Source: Septoria linicola (Eukaryota; Ascomycota; Dothideomycetes; Mycosphaerellales; Mycosphaerellaceae). From it: a stretch of 64,000 nucleotides of DNA. Under the pieces are notes generated by a model, which made no database searches, was not told the DNA's origin, and worked only from the letters and a program-made list of their open reading frames with translations. Positions within the stretch are counted from its first letter, which is position 1; every line of letters begins with the position of its first letter. This document shows positions 22,611-34,480 of the stretch, piece by piece. Location: the NCBI GenBank assembly GCA_024114885.1, contig CP099418.1, positions 5,642,001-5,706,000 on the forward strand, in the 5' to 3' direction. The position numbers were made by a program, and so were the translations under genes.

Positions 22611-22887
22611 TGTTAAGAATATATCCTAGATAGTTAGTCTAGATATAGACTTCTAAGTATAGTTCTAGATACCTAAGGTATCTACCTAAGGCTTAGTAAG
22701 AGGTATATCTTGCTTCTCTTTCTTCTCTTCTTAGATAACTAACTTAATTAACTTTGTATTTAGTTCCTAGTATATTACTACTATACTATATATATAAGTT
22801 AGTTTAAGATTAATCCTCTATTCTTCTTTACTACGCTATACTCTCCTTAATATTATATAGTATATAATACGCTCTCTACTTTTAATA
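22611..22887 (+). repeat. Left (5') LTR of the Copia element
   Basis: 277 bp, beginning TGTTAAGAATATATCC and ending TTTTAATA (RIP of CA). It differs from the right LTR at only about six or seven C/T or G/A positions. Confidence 0.92.
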
Positions 22888-23299
22888 GGTTATAAGCTCG
22901 AGTTTATATACTAAATAAGAGTAACCTATATTAGTATAGGTTACTTATATCCCTTATAGTTTATAGAAAACATTTAGGGCCTAGAAGTTTCTCTAACTAT
23001 ATTACTAACGAAGCTAGTTTATACCTAGTAGTATATAAGTTAGTAAAGATCTCTATAAGATAGTAGTATATTTCTGCTTTATTAATACCTACCTAGTTCT
23101 CTACTATTATACCTAGTATTACTAGAGTTAGAAGAGGCTACTTAGCCTTCCTACTACCTAGTAATAGAAACTCTACTAAGAGAGAAAGATCTAAATCTTA
23201 GTAATTTCCTAAATACGAGGAATCCCTATCTCTTAGAGCTAGTCTCTCTACTATAAGAAATTACTCTTCTCTAGAATCCTTAGCTAGTCTAAAGTATTC
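22888..23299 (+). other. Copia leader region
   Basis: About 410 bp between the 5' LTR and the first recognisable coding text. No clear primer binding site or start codon can be distinguished after RIP. Confidence 0.4.
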
Positions 23300-26200
23300 T
23301 ACTAATTATTTATTCTATTTACCTATTTCTATAATAGACTAAGAGGATAAGAAGAGCTAAAGGATTCTAATCCTAGATAGAACTAACTAGAAGAGATAGT
23401 TCAAGCTATAGATAGATAAGCTAGAAGGAAAGGACTAGTTCTAGGTAATTAGTTAACTAATTATTAGAGAGAACCTATATATAGTTTAGTAGGATACTAG
23501 TCTCTAGATATATATTACTTAGAATTAATACTTCTTAAAAGACAATATAGTATATAGGTTTAGTATTAGATATAGTATTAGTAAAGATAATAAGATAGAG
23601 CTAGAGACATAGTATATTACTATACTAGTAGCTAAGATATAGATAATTCTCTAGAATAAGTATAATAGAGTCCTAAAGTCCTATACTATAGATCTAATTA
23701 AGTAGTTTATTATATTTAGGATATTACCTAATAAGATAATTAGAGAAGTATAGAGATACCTTAGAGGCCTAGGTAAGAGGATTACTAAGATTAATCCTTA
23801 GGAAGCTTACTACTAGAGCTAAGAGAAAAGGCTAAAATATCTTCTATAGTCTCTACCTATATTATACTAAGTAGCTAAGGATACTATTATAACCTAACTA
23901 TCCTTAGATATAGATACTATTCTTCTTCTACTTAAGTTCTAAGAGGTAAGAGATAATCTAGATAAGATAGATATAGGTTTAGCTATATTCTATTCTAGGT
24001 AGCTCTACTAAGGAAAGTCTCTACTAATATACTAGCTCTATAAGAAAGAGAAGTACTAGTTAAAGGATTGTCCTAACCTCTCTACTACTAAGAAACTATC
24101 CTAGTAGAGAAATAGTACTAAGAACTAGAAGGACTCTTAGGAATTATTTCTTAGAGAAAGGGTTAGAAGATCCTTTTTACTAAGGAATACTAGATATATT
24201 AAGAAAGCTGTCTATAAGTTATTATTATATAATAAGCTAAAGAAGGTTATCTAGAAAATAGGCAAATAGCTTTAGAGGATAGAAAAGTCTAGAAAGCTTC
24301 TAAAGAAAGGATTTTTAGCCTAGGAGTCTAGTTCTAGTTCTAATTCTAGAACTTACTCTAGTTCTAGAAGTAATAATAATTCTCTATTAGAAGATAATAA
24401 CTAAGATAAGTTAGCCTATTCTATAATTAAGGCTAAAGGTAAGTTATTACTCTAAGAATAGCTCTTAGATTCCTATACTTTATTCTATATAACTAACTAA
24501 CTATCCTTCTTTAGATTAGTAAAGCTACTAAGGAAGAAAGTATAGATTAAGATAGGAGGAGGATACTTCTATATAACCTACTCTAGACTAGTATAGATAA
24601 AGAGAATCTTAGAAGGAGAAGTTCTATTTAATAGAGTACTATTTATTCCTAATCTTAGAGTAAATCTTATATTATAGGATTAGTTTAGTAAGTAATTTAG
24701 AGTCTAGAAGCCTGATTTCACTCTTACCTTCCTAGATAGCTAAACAGTTATAAAGACTAAGCTAGTTAGAGGTATTCTATTTATTAGTAAGATATTACCT
24801 CTTCTATAAGAAAAGTTATATTACTTACTATATAATCCTATAGAGGTTAATAATACCTATACTACTCTATTAGAGAAGGATCTAAAATAGTAGGAGCTAT
24901 AGTATAGAAGATTTATATACTTTAGAAGAGAGTTACTCTTAAACCTTTATAGAGTTACTAACTTAAAGGAAAGAATTCTAATTCCTAACTAGGAAGAGTA
25001 TAAGTATAGGATCTATATAATAGGTAAGATAAAGAAATACCTAAGTAAGTCTATTAAGAGAAGACCTAAAAGATTAGCTCTTATATTAGTAGATATCTAT
25101 AGACTATTACTATTATTAGTAAAAGGTTTTATATAGTAGCTTAAGATTATTAATAACTTTTTAAGAAAGAAATAAGTATTCCTACTTAAGGCTAGATTAG
25201 ATATACTAACTACTCTTTAGAACTAGAGGATTAAGGTAGAAAGGTAGTTAGTAGTACTCCTTAAGTCTATAAGAGCTAATAATACTAGAGAAATTACTAC
25301 TTTAATTAAATAGTAGGAGAAGAACTTTAGAATTACTCTTAAGCTAACTAAGGCCTATAATTTACTCTAGAATAGAGTAGTTAAGAGGTCTATCTAAATA
25401 TTAGAGGCCTCTATTAGAGTAATACTTAAAGAAAGTAAGATATCTATTAAGTTTTAGCTAGAAGCTCTTAAAGTATAGATATATATAAGGAACAAGCTCC
25501 TAAATAGATCTAATATTAAGAGATTTAAGCTCTTACCTAATAAAGCTTTTAATAAGATTAAACTAATAGTCTCCTACCTTAAAGTATAAGGATATAGAGC
25601 TATAGTATATATAGATATAAGAGTATAGCCTTAGTAGGTAAGGAGTAATAAACTAATAAATAGAGGAAAGGATACTATATTTATTAGATACTATAATAAT
25701 ATAGTAAAGGTATAGAAGTTCTAGGAGCTAGATATAAAGGCTATTAAGTAGTATACTAATATAATCTTCTTTAAAGATAAGCTAGGTAGAGAATTAGACT
25801 TAAATATTAAGATTAAGAATCTCCCTAGTTTAGCTCTAGAAAGAAGACCTATTAGAAGGCTAAGAACTATTAGCTAGCCTACTCTATAAGCTAGTAGGAG
25901 TACCCTAGGTACTCCTAGTCTAGGCTAGTAGAAGCCTCCTTTCTCTTAGCTATTAGTATAGGTTTAGGAAGGAAAGAAACTCTTTATATAACTTCTATCT
26001 CTATTAGAAGATATAGGAGAGTATAGAAAAGTCCTAGACTAAGAGAAAGTTAAGAAAGAATCTAAGAATTCTACTTAAGAAACTATAGAGGTAGATTAGA
26101 AGTAGATAGCCCTAAGGTAAACTCTTAGAAAGAGGAAAGTATCTTAAGAACTTAATAGATTTAACTAGAAGCTGAAGCTAATTAGGCTTAAGCTAGATTA

Positions 26201-27990
26201 GAATAGTTAGCTAGACAAGGAAATGCTCCTAGAGTATTAGGCTTTCTTCTTAGCTATAAGCTCTATTAACCTAGGTATCCTATAGGACCTAGAATTCTTA
26301 GAGGAAGTTAAAGAGATTATATTCTTAGCTACTAAAGAAGTAGGAATATACAAATAGGAGGTTCTAATCCTAAGGAACTATAAGGAAGTAGTAAGTAATC
26401 CTAAGTAGGGTTATCTCTAGTAAGAAGCTATTTAGAAGGAGCTAGATATACTTATAAGTAATAATACCTAGACTATAGTAGTCCTACTAAAAGGGGCTAA
26501 CCTAGTTACCTTAAGATAGGTCTTTAATATTAAGAGAAAGCTTAGTAGAGCTATTAAAAAGTTTAAAGTAAGACTAGTTATAAGAGGGTTCTCTTAAAAG
26601 TATAGAGTAGACTATATAGAAACTTTTACCTCTATAGTTAGGTAGGATACTCTAAGAGGATTTATAGCTATAGTCTATAAGAAGGACCTAGTTCTATACT
26701 AAGTAGATATAAATAATACATTTATAGAGAGTACTCTATATAAGGACATCTATATAATCCTACTACTAGGTATTAACTTACTAACTAGTATAGTCTTATA
26801 AGTTCTAAGGAGTCTCTATAGGCTGAAGTAAGCTATAAGAGACTAGAATTAGCTATATATATTAAAGCTAAAAGGAATAGGATTTAGACAATTAGAAGTA
26901 GACCTATGTCTTCTAATCTATAAGAAAAGGAAAGACCTAATAATCCTAATCTATATTAATAATATACCTATTACTATAGAGAGACTAGAAGATGTCCTCT
27001 AGTTTAAAGACTAACTTAGTAAGGTCTTTAAGATTAAAGATCTTAGAGAACTAGACAAGATTCTTAGAATAAGACTAATAAGAAACAGATAGTAAGGCTA
27101 GCTAAAACTTGACTAGAAGTACTATATCTAAGAGAACCTAGCTAAGATAGGAATAGGTTAAGAGACTATATTACTAACTCTTTTACTAATAGACAGCTAT
27201 AAAAGTCTAAAGCCTACTAGACTAAATAATAAAAGGTATAATAAATAGGAGTACTAATCTATTATTAGAACATAGATATAGCTTATAACTATTATAAGAC
27301 TAGACATTTTATTTGCTTTTAGAAGATTAAGCTCCTATATTAGTAATCTAATAGTAGGATATATAAAGGCTCTAAAGAAGCTAACTAGATACCTAAGATC
27401 AAACCTAGACCTTAGTCTAAGATACTTAAGGAATAGTTAAGGCTTTCTTACTAGATATATAGACTCTAACTATATAATAGATAAGACTAATAGAGTCTTA
27501 ATCCTTAGATATATCTTCTTCCTTTATAGTATACTAATCTCCTAGATAAGTAAGAAGTAGAAATCTATAGCTATATCTATAATAGAAGCTGAATATATAG
27601 CTATAGGAGTATATATAAAATAGTTATAGTTCCTTAGTACTCTTTTAAGAGAGCTTAGATATCTAGAGTTAGTAGGAGAATGTTCTTACTAACTAAGGAT
27701 TTTTAGTAACTAGGAAACTATTACTAGAATTAGGCTAATTTAGCTAAAAGGTAATAACTAAGCTACCCTTACTCTAGTTAAGGACTTATATATTTATAAC
27801 AAGTCTAAATATATTAATATCTTATATAATACTATAAGAAAGCTCTAGTAGAACAGACTTATCTCTATAGAATATATAAATATAAAAGAGATAGTAGTAG
27901 ATAGTCTTACTAAGCTAAAGAATAGACTATAGTTTTAGGAGTTTGTAAGGTAGCTCTATCTTATATAAGAGATATATAAAAGATAACTCT
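23300..27990 (+). pseudogene. Copia gag-pol polyprotein, RIP-inactivated
   Basis: This is one plus-strand frame of about 1,550 codons with RIP-compatible stops. Gag-like text lies at 23390-24120 and ends with a zinc-knuckle relic (YQLYKKEKYQLKDCP, where Y stands for C or H) near 24030-24080. Integrase text lies around 25000-25500. RVT_2 reverse transcriptase lies at about 26440-27090: VFNIKRKLSRAIKKFKVRLV, RGFSQKYRVDYIETF, SLYRLKQA and LIYINNI. The last stands for the YVDD site, with D-D turned to N-N by TG-to-TA changes. RNase H lies at about 27480-27950 (SIISIIEAEYIA-type text for S-x-x-EAEY). Order and motifs identify the superfamily. Start and stop codons are approximate. Confidence 0.85.
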
Positions 27991-28630
27991 AAGCCTTAGA
28001 GTTAAACTAAGAGGAGTTTAAAAGAAAGATTTTAGTTACTTGACTCCTCCTTAGTTAGACTTTATAAAGTCCTAAATGCCCTTACTAATATTAGACCTAT
28101 TATTAACTACAATATTACTATATAGTACCTAGCTAAACTAGACACCTCCTAAGGCTAAGTACTAGTTAATATTAAAGACCTCCTCTATAGTAGCTATTAT
28201 CTCCTCTACTAGTATATAGTTACTCTACTCTCTAGCTTAATATAAGATCCTTATAGCTAAGAATAGTATACTCTAAAGACTATTAGGGAACTAAGAAGCT
28301 ATATAGAATATAACTAAGTAGGAGACTAGGCTATAAGGAATCTAGAGAGCTATTAGAATTAGCTATAAGAAAGGATAGGGGCAACTTACTAGATAGTCTA
28401 TATCCTAAACAATCTACTCTTATATAAGAGAGGAGGAAGATCTTATAAAAGGTATTTCTTTTACCTTTTTATAGGAGATAGTAGTATAGAAAGTTTATTA
28501 GACTAATAGTTAGTACTATCTAGTTATTAGTCTAAAAAGTAAGTACTTGATAACTAATTAAGATTAGGACTAGTATTTAAGTACTATAGATAATCTGTTA
28601 AAAGATCTAACTATATAGTATAAGTAGGAG
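27991..28630 (+). other. Copia 3' untranslated region
   Basis: About 640 bp between the end of the polyprotein text and the 3' LTR. It is AT-rich with no recognisable domain. A polypurine tract is not evident after RIP, and TAAGTAGGAG (28621-28630) is the best candidate. Confidence 0.4.
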
Positions 28631-28907
28631 TATTAAGAATATATCCTAGATAGTTAGTCTAGATATAGACTTCTAAGTATAGTTCTAGATGCCTAAGGTA
28701 TCTACCTAAGGCTTAGTAAGAGGTATATCTTGTTTCTCTTTCTTCTCTTCTTAGATAACTAACTTAATCAACTTTATATTTAGTTCCTAGTATATTACTA
28801 CTATACTATATATATAAGTTAGTTCAAGATTAATCCTCTATTCTTCTTTACTACGCTATACCCTCCTTAATATTATATAGTATATAACACGCTCTCTACT
28901 TTTAATA
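28631..28907 (+). repeat. Right (3') LTR of the Copia element
   Basis: 277 bp, beginning TATTAAGAAT (TG changed to TA) and ending TTTTAATA. The following bases, cctctagtagaa, match A2 at 51474 and mark entry into the A' ORF3 fragment. Confidence 0.92.
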
Positions 28908-29925
28908 CCTCTAGTAGAAAAAGAGTAAAAGTAGAAGCTATAATTAGTCTAGATATCCTTATTACTATTATAGTCTAAGAGCTCCTAAGCCTTCTAATAG
29001 ACGTTAGAAGTAACCTTTAAGTCTACTTTAGTTACTATAAACTAAAAGAGTCTAAGATAGCTTCTACCTACTTTATATATTAGAGCGTTAATATCGTTCT
29101 CTAGTTCCTAAGTATTAGTATCCTTCTTACTATAACGAGTACGTCCTACTAGTTTAAAGAAGAAAGTATTCGCTTCTAGTTTAAACTATATCTAATTTTA
29201 AGTATTCTAGATAATAAGAGCTTAAAGATCGACTATACTACTTATCTAAATAATACGTTAATAGAGAGTATATATTACTTTAGCTATCCTTAGTAGCTTT
29301 AAACCTATAGTATTACCTATCTTAGTCGTATATTCTTTATAAAGAAACTAGCTAAGGTATAGAGGAATATTAATTAAAGCGTAGCTCTTAGCTATCTTCT
29401 TCTTCTTCTAGATATTATCGACCTCTTTAAGAGCTCTACTAACGATTATATAGTAGTAGACTTTAGAGATAATACTATTTTTTATATAAGCCTAGTAACG
29501 TAGATTAGGCTCTAAGTCGCTCTCTAGCTTAATTCTACTATTATCTTCTAATACGATTAGTAATAGGCGTTACGAGCCTAGTAGTAGCTCTATCGTAGAT
29601 AACTCTTAGTCTTATATAGAATCGCTATTATCTAAAGCGCTTAGTATAGAAGAAGTCTCGATCGAGGTAATAATAGTTCCTCTAGTACGAAGTCTAGTAA
29701 TCCTCTTACTTTTATAAAGAGCCTATATCGATTTAAGTATAAGCTTCTTTATAGAGCTTAGCGTTAACTTTTCTAACTAAGCTTTTAGCCTCTATATAGT
29801 ACTAGGCGATATAGAATCTCTAAGGTAAGGCTCTAGAGTTATAAGTAAGTTATCTTTCTCTTCTTAACTAGAGTTTAGAGTAGAACTAGATAAGGATAAG
29901 CTCTTAGGTATAGAGGAAGAAGAGC
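28908..29925 (-). pseudogene. Fragment of element A ORF3 (older copy A'), C-terminal side
   Basis: Homologous to about 51474-52480 of A2 on the same strand, with denser RIP changes. Copia bounds it on the right-coordinate side of the LTR, and the hAT target duplication gtctctta (29926-29933) bounds the other end. The continuation is at 49442 onward, beyond the hAT element. It is therefore the target gene into which hAT inserted. No intact frame remains. Confidence 0.82.
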
Positions 29926-29949
29926 GTCTCTTATAGACGTCGGAATAGG
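29926..29949. repeat. 8-bp target duplication (29926-29933) and left terminal inverted repeat (29934-29949) of hAT copy 2
   Basis: gtctctta is followed by TAGACGTCGGAATAGG. The same 16 bp, inverted, occur at 49418-49433 and are followed by gtctctta at 49434-49441. An 8-bp duplication is the hAT superfamily hallmark. Confidence 0.93.
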
Positions 29950-30299
29950 TAGGCCGAAACGGGTTAGTATATAGGTTAGGCTAGGTCTTAGCCTACCTAT
30001 AGAAGATAGTAATAGGTATAGTATAAATACCTACTCTATACTTAGATAGGTTAGACGAACAAAAAATAGGTATAATATAGGTTTTAAGTATAACTATAAA
30101 GAAGAATTATTCTAGTTAGTATCGACTATAAAAGGAAGTATATAATAGAGTAGTAAAGATAGAGAGAGGGATAATAGTAATAAGTAGAATAGATAGGCTA
30201 ATCTAACGTCGACTTGAGTTTATAATATATATAGTTAGTAGACGTAGTCGGTAGCTACGTTCTAGCTCTTAAAGCTTCTCTATAGAGCATATTACGCTT

Positions 30300-33000
30300 T
30301 CGCGTACTTCGACGCTATAATTTATCTACCTTTATAACTCTTTTATTATCGCTAATACTATTAAACTTTAAAAGAGCCTTAATTTCGTTTTTAACCTCCT
30401 TATTCTACTCTTTAACTATCTCTATCTAATTATAAGTAAGTTCTAAATTAGGATAAAGAGTAGATACTTCTATAGTAAGTACTACTCTTATATTATACTT
30501 ATAATCGCGATATCGATATCGTGATAGTATAATATACGTAAAGGTATCTAGATTATATATCCGATTATAGTAGTTCTAATAACGTATAATACTAAAATCT
30601 CGTTCGTATCTAGTACCTACTACTAGAATATATAGAATATCCTAAGCTATTTTCGATATAGTAGAGAATATATTAGTAAGAGCTAGCTATATATCTATAG
30701 GATCTATTCCTTCTATATATAAGAAGTCTATTTTCTAATAGCGCTCTAGTTCGTTATTAGGCTCGACTAAGGAGGCTACGTCTAGTACTAGTTAAGCTTT
30801 ATTATCGTCGCTATCGATCTTTATAGCGAAGAAGGTTAAGAAGCTTTATATACCTCAAGGCTACTATTTTAAAGCTTATATAGTACTAGATAAAGCTTTA
30901 TAATACTTTAACTACTCTACGTATAATTTACTCTAGTAGAGATCTTCTAAACTATCGTTATCGAAAGCGCCTCGCTTCTAGAATATACTCTTAATCGTAG
31001 AGTATAGTAGTACTACTATACTATAGTAGTTTCTAAACCGTTACTAGGTCTATTAGTAATATTAAAAGAGCTTAGTATACGCTTTGTCTAGTACCTTATA
31101 GAGTAAGACCTTCTAAGCCTCTTTCTTATATTTAAGTTTCTTATCTACTTTATCTAGAATATCGAAAAGAGAGTTATAGTAGCTAAGGACTAGATAGAGG
31201 CTAGAGCTCTTTATCGTACCGACGTAGGTAGTAGCCTAAGCGAAGAGTATAGTTAGAGACGTAAGATATTCTAACTATTACTAGTTAGTATTAGATAGTA
31301 TAAGTGTTAGTAGCGACTAATGCTTAATAAATTTATTAATAAAGTTATATAGTCGACTAAAGCGAGATAGTATTATCGTAGTCGAGCTCTAATAGATCCT
31401 TACGTCTTATATTACTCGTAGTAGTCTCGTTATAGGATACTTTTACTAGCGTACGTAAGCCTTTAGATAAAGATATAGATTCTTTAGATACTTCTTTTAG
31501 AGATCTATAAAGCTCTCGAAACGCTAAGAACTAGAGTTTACCTATACTATAAACCTATAGACCTAGGACGATTAATAAGCGCTAACTATACTTACTAACT
31601 ACGATCGTCGACTATAACTACGATATACTTTAAATAAAAGTTTAAGTAGTTTTTTAAGAGAAGCTACTATATTAGTCTTTTAAAACCTTTCTAGAGCTCG
31701 TTAATCTTTCTTATCGTTCTAAAACTCTTATAGATCGTTAATCGGTATTATTTATAGTTATATAAAAAAGGCCTTTATAGTAAGCTATATTACGTAAGTA
31801 AAATATAGAAACTATTCTAGAATCGTAGCTAGCGTAGTAGGCTTAATAGCCTTAATATTAGAGAAGAGATTTACCTTATCTAGTTAAATATTAGGTACTA
31901 CTAGCTCTACGAGCTCTTCGATTAAAATAGAAGGCTTTACGATTTTCACGCTATATTCTATTAAGTAAAGGCCGATAGCCTTAATACTAGCTTACGTTAG
32001 TACTAATCGAATAGATACTAGTAAGACGTATATAGACCTATAGAGTATACTATTATTTCTAGCGTTATCGTATATAAGAGCGATTAGTTAGTCTCTAAGG
32101 CTAAACCTTTATAATATATTAAAGAGTAATTTCGAAAGTCGCTCTCTAGTATATCTACTAGTAACGTAGAGAAAGTCTAATATTACCTTGTACTATATCT
32201 ATTTAGTATCGATCTAGTAGGTATAGATAGTAAGGAATAAAGCTTTTATACTACTAGACTACTAGCTATCGACTACGATAGTAACCTTAGAGGTTCTAGC
32301 TAGTATAGCCTTTAGATCTTCCTTAGACCTCTCTTAGACCTCTTAAAGAAGAGCCTTAATCGTCTTACTAGAGTAGAAAAGTATTTTAAGACTAGGGTTA
32401 AGGTATATATATATATAGTAGACTATAGGATTCTCGAAGAAATTAAGTAGTAGGCTATATACTACGATTATTTACGTAGATACTATAGAGAAGTTATTAA
32501 TACTTAGGTCTAGGTCGCTAAAGTAACTTTTACGATTTCGAGCCTAACTATATAAGCTTAATAACGTAGTTAGTAAACGTAGTCGGTAGGAACTTATATA
32601 ATAGTCTTTATACTACTAGATATACTCTAGTAGTATCTCTTTTCTCTTAAATACCTATATATACTTCTTAGTTCGAAAGTAAGAACTAAGACTACTTATA
32701 CTAATATAGAGGCCTAGATAGGCTAAAGAGGTCTCGTAACCTTAGTAGACTACTTTTAGTAAGGTATCCTCGATATTAATCTTCTAGTCGAAAAACTTCT
32801 AGACCTAGAAGGAACGAGTACTCTCCTATTTAATAGATATAGTCTTTTATATTCTAAACTTATATTTATAGCGACCTTATACCTCCTACTATCGTCGTAT
32901 ATACTAGTCTCTAAAGTCCGTTTTATACTCTTTCTACTATAGATATACCTTATTTACTTAAGTCTAGTCTAGAGAAGATATAGGTATATTAATTAGAATT
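30300..33000 (-). pseudogene. hAT transposase, RIP-inactivated
   Basis: The minus-strand frame is recognised by its C-terminal dimerisation region at about 30520-30760: DPIDIQLALTNIFSTISKIA, then QDILYILVVGTRYERDFS and YNLDTFTYII. This follows the fungal hAT pattern of W/Y-P-x-I-S-x-IA, D-ILSIP-x-S/G, ERxFS and a following R/LNPDTI segment. A basic tail reaches about 30300. The N-terminal limit near 33000 is an estimate from usual length (about 800-900 residues). A BED zinc finger was not identified. Its location next to the left inverted repeat fits the element's structure. Confidence 0.7.
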
Positions 33001-33900
33001 TTAAGAGTAGTAGGTAGTCTACTAGAGCTCTACTCTAATACTATATATCGTAGCGTAGAAGGTACTATTAGACTAGATTCGAATTATAAAGAGTCTCTAA
33101 AAACGCTATCTTAATATCGTTATCTTAGTCGAGTACTAGATCTAAGTCCTCTAGTAGCTAGTAATAGATTTCGCTATAAAGGTAGCGTGTTTATAGATAG
33201 TAGTATTAAAACTAGAAGAGTTAAAGAAGATAAAGATAGACTAAATTATAAAAGTAAGAAAGAAAGAAGCTCTAGACTATCTATAAAACACGCTATAACT
33301 TTACCCTAGTACGATATCTATAGTAGTTCTTACTTATAGAGAAGCCTAAATTATACTAATTAGATATAGTAAAGCCTCTTATCTACTAACGATAGACTAG
33401 TTAAGAACTCGGTACTAATCTCTAGATTAAGTATACTAGGATCTATTAGATCTATAATAATAGACGAAAAGCTAATACTAGCTCGCTCGCTCTTAAATCT
33501 AGCTTAAACTAGACTCTCGACTATAGCTTCGAGTAAAGTCTCTTCCTTATTAAGTATATATTATTTATTAAATATACTATAGGTAAGCTTCGCGTTTTAT
33601 CTCTACTATATAGATATAGTAGGTATAGAGAATCTATAGATATTCTAATCGTAGTTAGTAGGAATTAGCTATCTAAGATACTCGATAAGGATTAAGAAGT
33701 AATTAATAAAGGAAGGCTTCTAGCTAAGAATATTATATAGTATAGCCTAGTATTCTATCTAAAAGATATTATAGAGTATAGGTAAAACGCTATTAGTAAT
33801 ATACGACTATAGTTAATTAGTATATAGTTAGTAAATATAGTTAGCGCTTAAGATAGCTAGTAGATATACCTTAACTTAGGCTTCTAGTACTAATATCTAA
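33001..33900. other. hAT interior with a short inverted-repeat insertion
   Basis: No gene is recognised on either strand. It includes a small inverted-repeat element at 33183-33295 and AT-rich sequence with many open frames once RIP stops are ignored. Confidence 0.35.
33183..33295. mobile_element. Candidate MITE-like element, 113 bp
   Basis: TAGCGTGTTTATAGATAG at the left end and CTATCTATAAAACACGCTA at the right end are inverted repeats with a one-base indel. They are separated by about 76 bp of purine-rich sequence. A target duplication is not clear (at most TA), so this could also be a chance or structural inverted repeat. Confidence 0.4.
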
Positions 33901-34480
33901 AGTAAGATAGCTAGACCTCGAAGCTATAGTATCGTAAAAGAGAAGCTCTATATTATATTAGTAGATAGGAGTTTCTAATAGATAGGAAGACTTACGCTAT
34001 CGCTATATACTTATATAGCTATAAGTTTATCTAGCGCCTTAATCTTAGACTAGAACTCGCCGATTACCTTATACTAGTATTAATAAGTCGCTCTACTATA
34101 GTTAGTAGAGCCTAGCGTACTAGTAGATAGCTTAATAGCGCGCTTAGCTTAAATATCCTTCTCTTAAGATAAACTTAGTAGGTTATCGATAATAACGTTT
34201 ATAGAGTTTCTCTTTAACTTAGAAGGATCTAATAGTACCTAAACCTATATACTATTATCTTTCTTTTCGAATTCTTCTAATATATCCTCTTTTCTCTTAA
34301 TCTTTTTATATAGGAGGTAGAGCTCGATATACTAACCTTCTTTATCTTCCTAAGTAAGATCTTTAGAAGATTTCTTTTCCTCTACCTTCTTAAGAGCCTT
34401 CCTCTCTCTATATAATATTAGCGCTAACTATATACGCCGACTACGTTTACTAACTATATATATAATAGTATAATAGAGAC
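33900..34480 (-). pseudogene. Unrecognised charged-protein ORF inside hAT
   Basis: The minus-strand frame gives long lysine/glutamate-rich text typical of a coiled coil (ERKALKKVEEKKSSKDL, KIKRKEDILEEFEKKD). SINVIIDNLLSLSQEKD and GEFQSKIKALDKLIA follow toward lower coordinates. Stops are RIP-compatible. I do not recognise a family. It may be a second hAT-borne gene, or the N-terminal part of a longer transposase reading frame. Limits are approximate. Confidence 0.4.

Larger units (their letters stand above)
22611..28907 (+). mobile_element. Ty1/copia LTR retrotransposon (6,297 bp), flanks mismatched
   Basis: LTRs of 277 bp lie at 22611-22887 and 28631-28907. Between them is a single plus-strand gag-integrase-RT-RNase H polyprotein relic, the copia order. 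The left flank reads ctctctaact and the right flank cctctagtag, with no target duplication. The right flank is A' ORF3 sequence, while the left flank is unrelated spacer. The element sits exactly at the joint between the two 29-kb duplicates. The internal part is almost free of CG as well as CA, unlike the gypsy elements. Confidence 0.9.
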
